Positions 1-6,961 of a stretch of DNA of 15,177 nucleotides are shown piece after piece; the first letter of the stretch is position 1; each line of letters opens with the position of its first letter. The notes beneath the pieces are model-generated. The model was not told the DNA's origin and did no database searches. It worked only from the letters and a program-made list of their open reading frames with translations. Position numbers and translations under genes: made by a program. The DNA is from Hyphomicrobiales bacterium. Its GTDB lineage: Bacteria > Pseudomonadota > Alphaproteobacteria > Rhizobiales > Aestuariivirgaceae. Where the stretch lies: the NCBI GenBank assembly GCA_027067085.1, contig JAMOMM010000120.1:1-15177 (forward strand). The letters run 5' to 3'.

Positions 1-1227
1 TGGCAAAAAGGGCCCTTACGTATCGTTGTTCTTGCCAGTTTTCTAGCTGGGTTTGAATGGTTGCGGGGTCATGTTTTTACGGGATTTCCGTGGAATACAA
101 TTGGTTATATCAGTGATGGCTTTGAGGGCATCAACCAACTTGCCTCAATAATCGGGGTTTATGGATTATCCTTTTTGATTATCCTATGGGCTGGAATACC
201 CGTTTGCTTTACTGAAAAAAAATCCACCTGGGTATTTGGCCTTGCGCTCATCCTCACACTCATCAGTAGTGTTTTATGGGGCATGCAACGTGAAAGTCAG
301 GCCCTTGTTTCGCACAAAGAAACAACGCTCAAAAAACCTGTAATCATACGCATCGTTCAAGCCAATATTGCGCAAATACAAAAATGGGACCCGCAATACA
401 AACAGGCAAATATCAATCTATACTTTTCTCTTTCGCAAGCAAAAAACAATGGCTTATCGCTGAGCAACGTTGATATTTTGGTTTGGCCTGAAAGCGCCCT
501 GCCGTTGCTTTATCAAGAAAGCCTAGATGTTCAAAACCGTATCAACGCCATATTACCGAAACGAACACTGCTTATTATGGGTGCATTGCGGCGTGATTTA
601 ACCAAGCGCGATGCTAAAGGGCGCTCATATGCCTATAATTCTGTTTTGGCAATCAACAACAATGGCCAAACGCTGGCATCGTACGACAAATCCCACCTTG
701 TGCCGTTTGGCGAGTATTTACCGGGTGAAAAAATTCTTGCCCCGTTGGGTATCCGCAAAATCGTTGATGTCCCATACGGGTTTAACGCAGGGCCAGGTGC
801 CAGCACGATTTCAATTTCTGGCTACCCGCCGTTTTCTAGTATGATATGTTATGAAATAATTTTTCCAAGAGACGTTATCGACGCTAAAAACCGACCAAAG
901 TGGATTGTTAATGTCACGAACGACGCATGGTTTGGCAACACTGCGGGCCCTTATCAACACTTGGTACAAGCTCGGTTTCGCGCCATTGAGACAGGATTGC
1001 CCGTTGTGCGGGCCGCAAATACGGGCATTTCTGCTCTCATTGGTCCCTATGGCGATGTTTCTTCACAATTAAAATTGGGGCAACAAGGCGTTCTAGATGT
1101 TGTATTGCCAGAACCAATTGCTGAGACATTGTATTCTCGCTATGGCGATGGTCCCTTTTTTTTACTGTTATTCTGTATACTGATCGTATTGGGATTGACC
1201 AAAGCGCAAATATCTAGCAAAGTTTAA
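1..1227 (+). CDS. lnt: Apolipoprotein N-acyltransferase, 5'-truncated by window edge
   Basis: Lnt transfers the third acyl chain onto the N-terminal cysteine of lipoproteins in the inner membrane, the last step of lipoprotein maturation. The reading frame is open from base 1 and continues upstream of the window; 408 residues are visible against about 530 in complete family members, so the N-terminal membrane segments are missing. The visible part starts in the conserved stretch before RGHVFTGFPWN, followed by a hydrophobic segment (about residues 50-75) and the periplasmic nitrilase fold. The Glu-Lys-Cys triad is present: Glu in VWPES (fragment residue 164), Lys in YDKSHLVPFGEYLP (230) and Cys in SMICYEIIFP (283), with spacings like those of the E. 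coli enzyme. A last hydrophobic helix (FFLLLFCILIVLGL) lies at the C-terminus. A Met-like start at base 61 is a TTG inside a conserved motif and is not the true start. Followed by praR and metK, as in rhizobia. Confidence 0.95.
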   Translation, partial: WQKGPLRIVVLASFLAGFEWLRGHVFTGFPWNTIGYISDGFEGINQLASIIGVYGLSFLIILWAGIPVCFTEKKSTWVFGLALILTLISSVLWGMQRESQALVSHKETTLKKPVIIRIVQANIAQIQKWDPQYKQANINLYFSLSQAKNNGLSLSNVDILVWPESALPLLYQESLDVQNRINAILPKRTLLIMGALRRDLTKRDAKGRSYAYNSVLAINNNGQTLASYDKSHLVPFGEYLPGEKILAPLGIRKIVDVPYGFNAGPGASTISISGYPPFSSMICYEIIFPRDVIDAKNRPKWIVNVTNDAWFGNTAGPYQHLVQARFRAIETGLPVVRAANTGISALIGPYGDVSSQLKLGQQGVLDVVLPEPIAETLYSRYGDGPFFLLLFCILIVLGLTKAQISSKV

Positions 1228-1279
1228 AAAAATATTTCGTAACCTCTACGGCTTTACATATATATTGTCATTTTTTAAA

Positions 1280-1306
1280 TTGCTTGATATGTCTAGGTGA
1301 TATAGT
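1280..1306 (+). promoter_or_regulatory. Candidate sigma-70-type promoter for the praR-like gene
   Basis: TATAGT at 1301-1306 matches the -10 consensus at five of six positions. The best upstream partner is TTGCTT at 1280-1285 with a short 15-base spacer; TTGTCA at 1265-1270 is an alternative -35 for a different -10 (TATGTC, 1288). The region 1228-1310 is AT-rich. A promoter here would give a leader of roughly 55-60 bases. This is pattern matching only. Confidence 0.3.
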
Positions 1307-1337
1307 AAAGCGACAACTAAGTCAGGGCTTGTGTGCC

Positions 1338-1366
1338 TTTCAGGTCGGGGGCTTTCGATCTGAGGA
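1338..1366 (+). promoter_or_regulatory. Hairpin covering the Shine-Dalgarno of the praR-like gene
   Basis: TTTCAGGTCG (1338-1347) can pair with CGATCTGAGG (1356-1365) over ten positions, three of them G-U wobbles, with the loop GGGGCTTT. The 3' arm contains GAGG (1362-1365), the Shine-Dalgarno five bases before ATG 1371. The fold would therefore restrict ribosome access. The pairing is visible in the sequence; a regulatory role is inferred. Confidence 0.45.
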
Positions 1367-1370
1367 ACCA

Positions 1371-1778
1371 ATGAATAAAAAAGTACCTAATCCAATTGAT
1401 GTGCACGTCGGAAATCGTGTTAGAATGCGTAGAATGCTAATTGGAATGAGCCAAGAAAAACTTGGCGAAGCACTTGGATTAACCTTCCAGCAAGTTCAAA
1501 AATATGAAAAAGGTGCTAATCGTGTTAGCGCTAGTAGGCTGTACCAAATGGCAATTAGCCTTGGGGTCCCTATTCAATTTTTCTTTGATGACATTCCCAC
1601 GACCATACAAGGCACTGATTTAGACGGCATGGCCGAAGGTGGCGCGCCTGACCAATTGATGGACTTTTTGAACTCGTCAGAGGGTTTTCAACTAGGCCGT
1701 GCCTTCAGCACAATCCAAGACAGCACTGTTCGAAAACGGGTTCTTGATCTCGTAAAAGTGCTTTCTGCTCCAATGTGA
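1371..1778 (+). CDS. praR: XRE-family HTH regulator, PraR/PhrR type
   Basis: A 135-residue DNA-binding regulator. Residues 9-65 form a Cro/CI-type helix-turn-helix: VGNRVRMRRMLIGMSQEKLG, then the recognition helix in LTFQQVQKYEKGANRVSASR. The SLGVPIQFFFDD motif follows, typical of alphaproteobacterial single-domain XRE proteins. The tail has the DFLNSSEGFQLGRAFSTI pattern seen in rhizobial PraR/PhrR proteins, which are biofilm, symbiosis and acid-response regulators encoded next to metK. I chose ATG 1371 over an upstream in-frame ATG at 1284 because GAGGA lies five bases before it and the family's conserved N-terminus (NPIDVHVG) begins just after. The RBS lies in a hairpin. An inverted repeat directly after the stop is a possible operator. 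The family is clear; equivalence to characterised PraR rests on similarity recalled from memory plus context. Confidence 0.85.
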   Translation: MNKKVPNPIDVHVGNRVRMRRMLIGMSQEKLGEALGLTFQQVQKYEKGANRVSASRLYQMAISLGVPIQFFFDDIPTTIQGTDLDGMAEGGAPDQLMDFLNSSEGFQLGRAFSTIQDSTVRKRVLDLVKVLSAPM

Positions 1779-1792
1779 CAACTCCATAGTTG
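1779..1792 (+). promoter_or_regulatory. Operator-like inverted repeat CAACT-N4-AGTTG
   Basis: CAACT (1779-1783) and AGTTG (1788-1792) form a perfect inverted repeat with a four-base centre. It starts at the first base after the praR stop and overlaps the first bases of a -35-like TTGACC (1790-1795). A dyad over a promoter next to an XRE gene fits a repressor site. I recall CAAC/GTTG-type half-sites being proposed for rhizobial PraR but cannot confirm the spacing. Confidence 0.4.
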
Positions 1793-1818
1793 ACCTTTCC
1801 TGAAATTCTTGCCATTAC
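1790..1818 (+). promoter_or_regulatory. Candidate metK promoter
   Basis: TTGACC at 1790-1795 is a good -35. Seventeen bases on, CATTAC (1813-1818) is only a weak -10. Transcription would start near 1825, leaving the outer 5' arm of the leader stem (1796-1804) out of that transcript, so the promoter and the outer stem are partly competing interpretations. Both could hold if metK is also read through from praR. Confidence 0.3.
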
Positions 1819-1911
1819 TCCGCGCGAAATCTAAACGTTTGAGTGCGGTGGTCCTTTTTCACGTTTGAACCGTTCAATCGCTTTTGCGATGCACTCAAAA
1901 ACTTCAGGAAA
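1796..1911 (+). promoter_or_regulatory. Structured metK leader with Shine-Dalgarno-sequestering stem
   Basis: Two perfect 9-bp stems are nested. The outer one pairs TTTCCTGAA (1796-1804) with TTCAGGAAA (1903-1911); its 3' arm contains the metK Shine-Dalgarno AGGA (1906-1909). The inner one pairs TTTGAGTGC (1838-1846) with GCACTCAAA (1891-1899). Inside the inner stem lie the hairpins TTGAA-CCG-TTCAA (1865-1877) and ATCGC-TTTT-GCGAT (1877-1890); the latter abuts the inner stem's 3' arm so the helices could stack. A weak GTG/CAC pairing (1848-1850/1860-1862) could make a further branch. This is the architecture of a cis-acting translational switch before a SAM-synthetase gene. It does not match the SAM-II or SAM/SAH patterns I can recall. 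Ligand and function are unknown. Confidence 0.5.
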
Positions 1912-1917
1912 AATAAA

Positions 1918-3111
1918 ATGGCACGTCAAAGCTACATGTTTACCAGCGAATCTGTTTCGGAGGGGCATCCAGATAAAGTCTGCGATCGCATTTCAGATGA
2001 GATTGTTGATCTAATTTATCGCCAAGCAGAAACAGATGGCATTGATGCCTCTTCTGTTCGCTCTGCTTGCGAAACTCTAACCACAACCAATAAAGTTGTG
2101 ATTGCAGGCGAATATCGCGCCTCAAAATCTATCACCAAGGATTTAATCGAAGACACAGCACGCCAAGCCATTAAAAGCATTGGTTATGAGCAAGATGGTT
2201 TTCACTGGAAAAATGCTGATATTGATGTCGTCCTGCACGAACAATCAGCTGACATTGCGCAAGGTGTTGATGCCTCAGGCAACAAAGATGAAGGGGCGGG
2301 CGACCAAGGCATTATGTTTGGTTATGCTTGCCGCGAAACACCTGACCTTATGCCAGCGCCGATTTATTATTCACACAAAATTTTGGAACGCTTGGCGCAA
2401 GTTCGCCATTCTGGTGAGCAACCAGCACTTGGCCCTGATTCAAAAAGCCAAATTACCGTTCAATACGAAAATGGCCTCCCCGTTGGCATCCGCGAAGTTG
2501 TGGTTTCTCATCAACATACCGATGAAAGCCTAACATCGAGCGACATGCACGATATAATCGCGCCATATGTGCGTGAAGTCACACCAGATGGCTGGATCAA
2601 TGACAACACCGTTTGGCACATCAATCCTACAGGAAAGTTCTTTATTGGCGGACCTGACGGTGATTGTGGCCTAACAGGTCGTAAGATTATTGTTGATACA
2701 TATGGCGGTGCAGCACCACATGGTGGCGGTGCTTTTTCTGGCAAAGACCCAACCAAGGTTGATCGTTCAGCTGCTTATGTCACACGTTATCTTGCAAAAA
2801 ATGTTGTTGGCGCAGATTTGGCTGACCGTTGTACCATTCAACTTTCATATGCCATTGGCGTGGCACGGCCGCTTTCAATCCATGTCAACCTTCATGGCAC
2901 TGGTAAAGTTTCTGAAGAAAAGCTTGAAACTGTGCTCAGTGAAATCATGGACCTTCGCCCGCGCGGCATCCGTGAACACCTCAATCTAAACCAAGCAATT
3001 TATGCGCGCACGGCAGCATACGGCCACTTTGGTCGCACACCAGATGAAGATGGTGGATTTTCTTGGGAACGCCTTGACTTGGTTGATGCGCTAAAAGTAG
3101 CTGTTGGGTAA
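1918..3111 (+). CDS. metK: S-adenosylmethionine synthetase
   Basis: MetK makes S-adenosylmethionine from methionine and ATP in the cytosol, supplying methyl groups for TrmB next door among others. The 397-residue length is in the usual range. Visible motifs: SESVSEGHPDKVCDRISD with the ATP-contacting His17 and Asp19; GAGDQGIMFGYA at about residues 126-137; and the phosphate-binding glycine-rich loop GGGAFSGKDPTKVDRSAAY from residue 269. I chose ATG 1918 over an upstream in-frame ATG at 1843 because AGGA lies at 1906-1909 and MARQSYMFTSESV is the family start. The twelve bases to trmB suggest co-transcription. Regulation probably acts through the leader at 1796-1911, where the Shine-Dalgarno is part of a long stem. 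Confidence 0.98.
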   Translation: MARQSYMFTSESVSEGHPDKVCDRISDEIVDLIYRQAETDGIDASSVRSACETLTTTNKVVIAGEYRASKSITKDLIEDTARQAIKSIGYEQDGFHWKNADIDVVLHEQSADIAQGVDASGNKDEGAGDQGIMFGYACRETPDLMPAPIYYSHKILERLAQVRHSGEQPALGPDSKSQITVQYENGLPVGIREVVVSHQHTDESLTSSDMHDIIAPYVREVTPDGWINDNTVWHINPTGKFFIGGPDGDCGLTGRKIIVDTYGGAAPHGGGAFSGKDPTKVDRSAAYVTRYLAKNVVGADLADRCTIQLSYAIGVARPLSIHVNLHGTGKVSEEKLETVLSEIMDLRPRGIREHLNLNQAIYARTAAYGHFGRTPDEDGGFSWERLDLVDALKVAVG

Positions 3112-3123
3112 AACAGCAAGCTG

Positions 3124-3807
3124 ATGAAACAAGAAGAAAAACGCCCTGATGGCGGGTTTAAATTTTATGGTCGTCGCAAGGGCATGCCCTTGAGCGATCG
3201 GCAAAGTGATCTGATGGAGAATTATTTACCCTCCATCAGGTTCGATGCTGAAAACCCGCTAGATGGTATTGACCGTGAAAAACAGCTGTGGCTGGAAATT
3301 GGCTTTGGCGGCGGAGAGCATCTTGCGTTTCAAGCAGAAAACAACCCAGATACGTTATTTATTGGTGTTGAGCCATTTGTAAACGGTGTGGCTAAATTCA
3401 TTACTGAAGCCTATGAAAAAAAGCTCACCAATGTCCGCATTCTTGATGGCGATGCTCGTATGTTGTTGCCCAATTTGCCCGATCAATGTTTAGATCGCTT
3501 GTTTCTTCTTTATCCTGATCCTTGGCACAAAACGCGACACAATAAGCGACGGTTTGTAAATAACGAATCAATCGCGCATTTTCATCGCACCATTAAAGCG
3601 GGTGGGGTGTTTAGGTTTGCCAGCGATATTGACGATTACGTAAAATGGACCGTCAAAAACATTAACGCCAATGGCGGCTTTTCCTTCACTGGCGAAAAAG
3701 CCGATGACTGGCGCCAAGCCCCTGATGATTGGTGTGAAACACGCTATGAGCGCAAAGCAAAGCGCGAAGGCCGCACCCCAAATTATATCACATTTAATCG
3801 ATTATGA
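3124..3807 (+). CDS. trmB: tRNA (guanine-N7-)-methyltransferase
   Basis: TrmB uses SAM to form 7-methylguanosine at position 46 of the tRNA variable loop. The 227-residue protein has the class I methyltransferase SAM-binding loop LEIGFGGGEHL (Gly60 to His66), the family's LLYPDPWHKTRHNKRR motif (YPDPW at 130-134) that contributes to substrate binding and catalysis, and the C-terminal TRYERKAKREG then NYITF. The N-terminal FYGRRKGMPLSDRQ is typical of alphaproteobacterial TrmB. ATG 3124 is twelve bases after the metK stop with no strong Shine-Dalgarno, so it may be translated by coupling to metK. The pairing of a SAM-using enzyme with metK is common in this lineage. The next gene is 205 bases away behind a promoter-like sequence and a terminator. 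Confidence 0.96.
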   Translation: MKQEEKRPDGGFKFYGRRKGMPLSDRQSDLMENYLPSIRFDAENPLDGIDREKQLWLEIGFGGGEHLAFQAENNPDTLFIGVEPFVNGVAKFITEAYEKKLTNVRILDGDARMLLPNLPDQCLDRLFLLYPDPWHKTRHNKRRFVNNESIAHFHRTIKAGGVFRFASDIDDYVKWTVKNINANGGFSFTGEKADDWRQAPDDWCETRYERKAKREGRTPNYITFNRL

Positions 3808-3849
3808 TGGACACAAAAGAGGTCAAACTTGCTTCATTAGCAGTTTTGC

Positions 3850-3877
3850 TTGCAGTTTTCCTCAAAGGGTGTATAAG
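3850..3877 (+). promoter_or_regulatory. Candidate promoter of the rimP-nusA-infB operon
   Basis: TTGCAG (3850-3855), a 16-base spacer and TATAAG (3872-3877) form the best sigma-70-like promoter in the trmB-rimP gap, giving a start near 3884. The transcript would run into a perfect 6-bp hairpin GTCTGA-TCGT-TCAGAC (3903-3918) and then the terminator at 3938-3966 before reaching rimP. This layout supports an attenuated operon leader or a short RNA of about 80 bases. Confidence 0.45.
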
Positions 3878-3937
3878 AGCTTTTAGTAATTTCGTTCTCA
3901 TAGTCTGATCGTTCAGACGGCCAAAAGGCAATTTGAG

Positions 3938-3966
3938 AGTGGGTCCCAGCGGGTCCCGCTTTTTTT
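3938..3966 (+). terminator. Rho-independent terminator ahead of rimP
   Basis: AGTGGG (3938-3943) pairs with CCCGCT (3955-3960) with one G-U. After a T-T mismatch, CCC (3945-3947) pairs with GGG (3951-3953) around an AGC loop. A run of seven T follows (3960-3966). An alternative smaller fold is AGCGG-GTC-CCGCT (3948-3960). It could end the metK-trmB transcript, or act as an attenuator of the rimP operon from the promoter at 3850-3877. Confidence 0.75.
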
Positions 3967-4012
3967 GTTGCTTAAAACTGTGGCTGTATAAATTTAACGA
4001 GCTGACAACATT

Positions 4013-4642
4013 ATGGATAAGACACACATCTTGAGTGAAGATCTAAATAAACGCTTAGTACGCGAAACTGGTGCAGCGCTATCAATTGCGCAGTTGGCCG
4101 AACCTGTTCTAGAAGACATTGGCTTTCGGTTAGTACGTGTGCGCTTTTTAGGCAAAGGCAACAGCCAAGTTCAAATTATGGCCGAACGCGCTGATGGTAC
4201 GCTGACCATTGATGATTGTGTGACTATTAGTCGGGCTTTATCGCCTGTAATGGATGTTGAGGATCCGATTTCAAGTAAATATAATCTGGAAATTTCTTCA
4301 CCTGGCATTGATCGTCCGTTGGTGCGCCCACAAGATTTTGAACGCTGGTCTGGCTATGAAGCCAAAATTGAGATGCGAGATCCTATTGCTGATCGCCGCC
4401 GCTTTAAAGGCAAACTTGAAGGTTTTTTAGATGGCGAAGTGCGGATTTTTGTAAAATCGCAAGATGGCAGCGCGGAAGACATTTTAATCGGCTTGCCATT
4501 TAACCAGATTTCCGATGCCAAGCTGACGATGACCGACGAGTTATTTGAAAAAAGCCGTAAACAAAAAGATGAAGCCGCTGCCAATGAAAACTCGACCGAT
4601 AATGATGGGTTGGGTGATGGTAGTGAAATTGATACCGAATAA
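4013..4642 (+). CDS. rimP: Ribosome maturation factor RimP
   Basis: RimP assists early assembly of the 30S subunit in the cytosol. The 209-residue protein has the family's two domains. The N-terminal alpha/beta domain runs from LSIAQLAEPVLEDIGFRLVRV through DCVTISRALSPVMDVEDPI to the signature YNLEISSPGIDRPLVRPQDFERW. A C-terminal SH3-like beta domain (about 110-175, containing RRFKGKLEGFLDGEVRIFV) follows. The last 35 residues are acidic and polar, a common extension in alphaproteobacteria. ATG 4013 lacks a strong Shine-Dalgarno; the conserved NKRLVRETG segment shortly after supports a start here. It is the first gene of the rimP-nusA-ylxR-infB operon. NusA feedback on this operon is known in enterobacteria, and the terminator in the leader is compatible with such control. 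Confidence 0.95.
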   Translation: MDKTHILSEDLNKRLVRETGAALSIAQLAEPVLEDIGFRLVRVRFLGKGNSQVQIMAERADGTLTIDDCVTISRALSPVMDVEDPISSKYNLEISSPGIDRPLVRPQDFERWSGYEAKIEMRDPIADRRRFKGKLEGFLDGEVRIFVKSQDGSAEDILIGLPFNQISDAKLTMTDELFEKSRKQKDEAAANENSTDNDGLGDGSEIDTE

Positions 4643-4691
4643 TTAAAATTATTTTTAAGACAAATTTAAAAGACGAAAACGGAGATTGAGT

Positions 4692-6332
4692 ATGTCTGAT
4701 ATGGGTGTAAGTGCCAACCGGTTAGAGTTGTTGCAAATTGCAGAAGCTGTGGCACGAGAGAAGTCCATTGATAAAGGCCTTGTGCTTTCTGCAATGGCTG
4801 AAGCCATTCAACGAGCTGCGAAATCACGTTATGGCGTTGAAAATGATATTCGCGCCAATATTGATGACAAAACAGGTGAAATCACTCTGCGACGCAACTT
4901 GGAAGTTGTTGAAGAGATCGAAAACGATGCCACTGAAATTTTGCTCGAAGATGCGCTGCATATCAATGGTGAAGCAAAAGTTGGCGATTCAATTTCTGAG
5001 CCATTGCCACCGATTGATTTTGGTCGTATTGCCGCGCAAAACGCCAAGCAAGTTATTGTGCAAAAAGTGCGTGATGCAGAACGTGAGCGCCAATTTGCTG
5101 AATATAAAGACCGCATTGGCGAGATCATCAACGGTACAGTTAAACGGGTTGAGTACGGCAATGTGATTGTTGACCTTGGTCGCGGTGAAGCTATTGTTCG
5201 CCGTGATGAGAGTCTGCCACGCGAAAATTTCCGTACTGGCGATCGCATTCGTGCTTATCTTTATGATGTGCGCGAAGAAGCACGTGGTCCACAAGTGTTC
5301 TTGTCGCGTGCCCGTCCTGAATTTATGGCCAAATTGTTCGGGCAAGAAGTGCCTGAAATTTATGACGGTGTTGTTGAGGTTATTTCTGTTGCGCGTGACC
5401 CTGGTAGTCGGGCAAAAATTTCAGTGATCTCAAAAGATTCATCCGTTGACCCTGTTGGTGCCTGTGTTGGTATGCGCGGTAGCCGTGTTCAGGCGGTTGT
5501 TAATGAGCTACAAGGTGAGAAAATCGACATCATTCCTTGGACCGATGATGCGGCGAGCTTTATCGTCAATGCATTGGCCCCTGCTGAAGTATCAAAAGTT
5601 GTGATGGATGAAGACACCAAGCGCATCGAAGTCGTTGTGCCTGATGAGCAATTGTCATTGGCCATTGGCCGTCGTGGCCAAAATGTGCGTCTTGCTTCGC
5701 AACTTACCGGTTGGGACATCGACATTATGACTGAAGCTGATGAGTCTGAGCGCCGCAATAAGGATTTTGTTGCACGCGCAGAACGCTTTATGAAGGCGCT
5801 TGATGTTGATGAAATGCTGGCTCAATTGCTTGCCTCGGAAGGTTTTGAACAAGTTGAAGAGGTGGCCTATGTTGACCCTTCAGAAATTTCATCCATTGAA
5901 GGCCTTGATGATGACACAGCTGTCGAGCTTCAAACCCGCGCTAAAGAATTCCTTGAACGCAATGCAAAAGAGCTTGATGATAAGCGCAAAGCTTTGGGCG
6001 TAGAAGACAACTTGATTGAAATTGATGGCGTAACAGTTGAAGTGTTGGTTGCGTTGGGCGAAGATAATATCCGCACAATGGAAGATTTTGCTGGTTGTGC
6101 CACCGATGATCTTATTGGTTGGAGCGAGCGCGTAGATGGTGAAGTTACCCAACATGATGGCGCGCTTACAAAACTAAACATTTCTGCAGTCCAAGCCGAA
6201 GCCATGATTATGGCCGCGCGAATTAAAGCGGGCTGGATTGAAGAAACTGTTGAAGAGGAAGCTACAGAAGAAGGCGCTGGCGCAGAAACTAGCGAAGAAA
6301 CTGGGCCAAAATCTAATGAAGAAACAGCTTAA
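4692..6332 (+). CDS. nusA: Transcription termination/antitermination factor NusA
   Basis: NusA binds RNA polymerase and nascent RNA and modulates pausing, termination and antitermination. The 546-residue protein shows the full order: N-terminal polymerase-binding domain (1 to about 130, with SANRLELLQIAEAVAREK), S1 domain (about 140-205, GEIINGTVKRVEYGNVIVDL), KH1 (GMRGSRVQ from residue 260), KH2 (AIGRRGQNVRLASQLTG from 324), then two helix-hairpin-helix-type repeats (around SSIEGLDDDTAVELQ and DNIRTMEDFAGCATDDL) as in other proteobacterial NusA proteins, and an acidic Glu-rich tail. I chose ATG 4692 because GGAG (4681-4684) is well spaced from it; a TTG two codons upstream (4686) lies too close to that Shine-Dalgarno. 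Fifty bases separate it from rimP and 34 from the next gene. Confidence 0.97.
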   Translation: MSDMGVSANRLELLQIAEAVAREKSIDKGLVLSAMAEAIQRAAKSRYGVENDIRANIDDKTGEITLRRNLEVVEEIENDATEILLEDALHINGEAKVGDSISEPLPPIDFGRIAAQNAKQVIVQKVRDAERERQFAEYKDRIGEIINGTVKRVEYGNVIVDLGRGEAIVRRDESLPRENFRTGDRIRAYLYDVREEARGPQVFLSRARPEFMAKLFGQEVPEIYDGVVEVISVARDPGSRAKISVISKDSSVDPVGACVGMRGSRVQAVVNELQGEKIDIIPWTDDAASFIVNALAPAEVSKVVMDEDTKRIEVVVPDEQLSLAIGRRGQNVRLASQLTGWDIDIMTEADESERRNKDFVARAERFMKALDVDEMLAQLLASEGFEQVEEVAYVDPSEISSIEGLDDDTAVELQTRAKEFLERNAKELDDKRKALGVEDNLIEIDGVTVEVLVALGEDNIRTMEDFAGCATDDLIGWSERVDGEVTQHDGALTKLNISAVQAEAMIMAARIKAGWIEETVEEEATEEGAGAETSEETGPKSNEETA

Positions 6333-6366
6333 CAACGAAATTGAATTGTTGCGATAAGGTGGTGGC

Positions 6367-6936
6367 ATGGTCGAACGAAGATGCATTGTTACGCGTGAAA
6401 CGGTAGACACCTCGCAACTTTTACGTTTCGTTTTGGGCCCTGACGACCAAGTCGTTGGCGACATAAAAGGGAAATTACCTGGACGCGGTGTTTGGGTAAC
6501 AGCAAGAAAAACGTTTATTGAACAAGCAATTGAGAAAAAATTATTTCCTCGTGCGTTCAAAACAAAATGTCAGGTAAGTAAAACCTTACCGCAAGAAGTG
6601 GATAAACAGTTTGAGGCCAGATGTTTGAACTATCTCTCGCTGGCAAAGAAAACTGGGGCTGTTATTACGGGCTTTGACAAAGTCACGACAGCCCTAAACA
6701 AGGATAATGTTGCGCTATTATTGCAAGCAAGTGATGGCGCAACAGATGGACAAGAAAAGCTTGAAAGAAAATTTTTACACCTTGGTCCAGCAGATCATGT
6801 GATCAAAGTTTTTTCTTGTGAGCAAATGAGTATGGCTTTTGGCGGTACAAATGTGATACATGCTGCTATAACGCGAGGCACAATGGCAAAGAACGTCCTT
6901 GCATCGACGGCAAAAATGTTGGAATACCGCACCTAA
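6367..6936 (+). CDS. ylxR: YlxR (DUF448) domain fused to an L7Ae-like RNA-binding domain
   Basis: A 189-residue nucleic-acid-binding protein of the nusA-infB operon. Residues 1 to about 85 are the YlxR/DUF448 domain: RRCIVTRETVDTSQLLRFVL, then GRGVWVTARKTFIEQAIEK. From about residue 90 a second domain follows (LNYLSLAKKTGAVITGFDKV, then VALLLQASDGATDG and the hydrophobic end VIKVFSCEQMSMAFG), with the pattern of the L7Ae/L30e family (YlxQ). In Firmicutes ylxR and ylxQ are separate neighbouring genes at this same place; here one polypeptide carries both, a form common in alphaproteobacteria. AAGG at 6355-6358 is a good Shine-Dalgarno for ATG 6367. YlxR has been linked to transcription regulation and RNA binding in other bacteria; its exact job here is unknown. 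Confidence 0.9.
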   Translation: MVERRCIVTRETVDTSQLLRFVLGPDDQVVGDIKGKLPGRGVWVTARKTFIEQAIEKKLFPRAFKTKCQVSKTLPQEVDKQFEARCLNYLSLAKKTGAVITGFDKVTTALNKDNVALLLQASDGATDGQEKLERKFLHLGPADHVIKVFSCEQMSMAFGGTNVIHAAITRGTMAKNVLASTAKMLEYRT

Positions 6937-6961
6937 TTGGTAAAACTGGTACAAAGAAACT

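Noticed and set aside
1796..1911. Assignment of the metK leader to SAM-II or SAM/SAH riboswitches
   Set aside because: Both are compact H-type pseudoknots; the long nested helices and extra hairpins here do not fit what I recall. A covariance-model search would be decisive.
3808..4012. Initiator tRNA or another tRNA before rimP, as in the E. coli metY operon
   Set aside because: No cloverleaf, T-loop or CCA-adjacent acceptor stem can be assembled; only hairpins and a terminator are seen.
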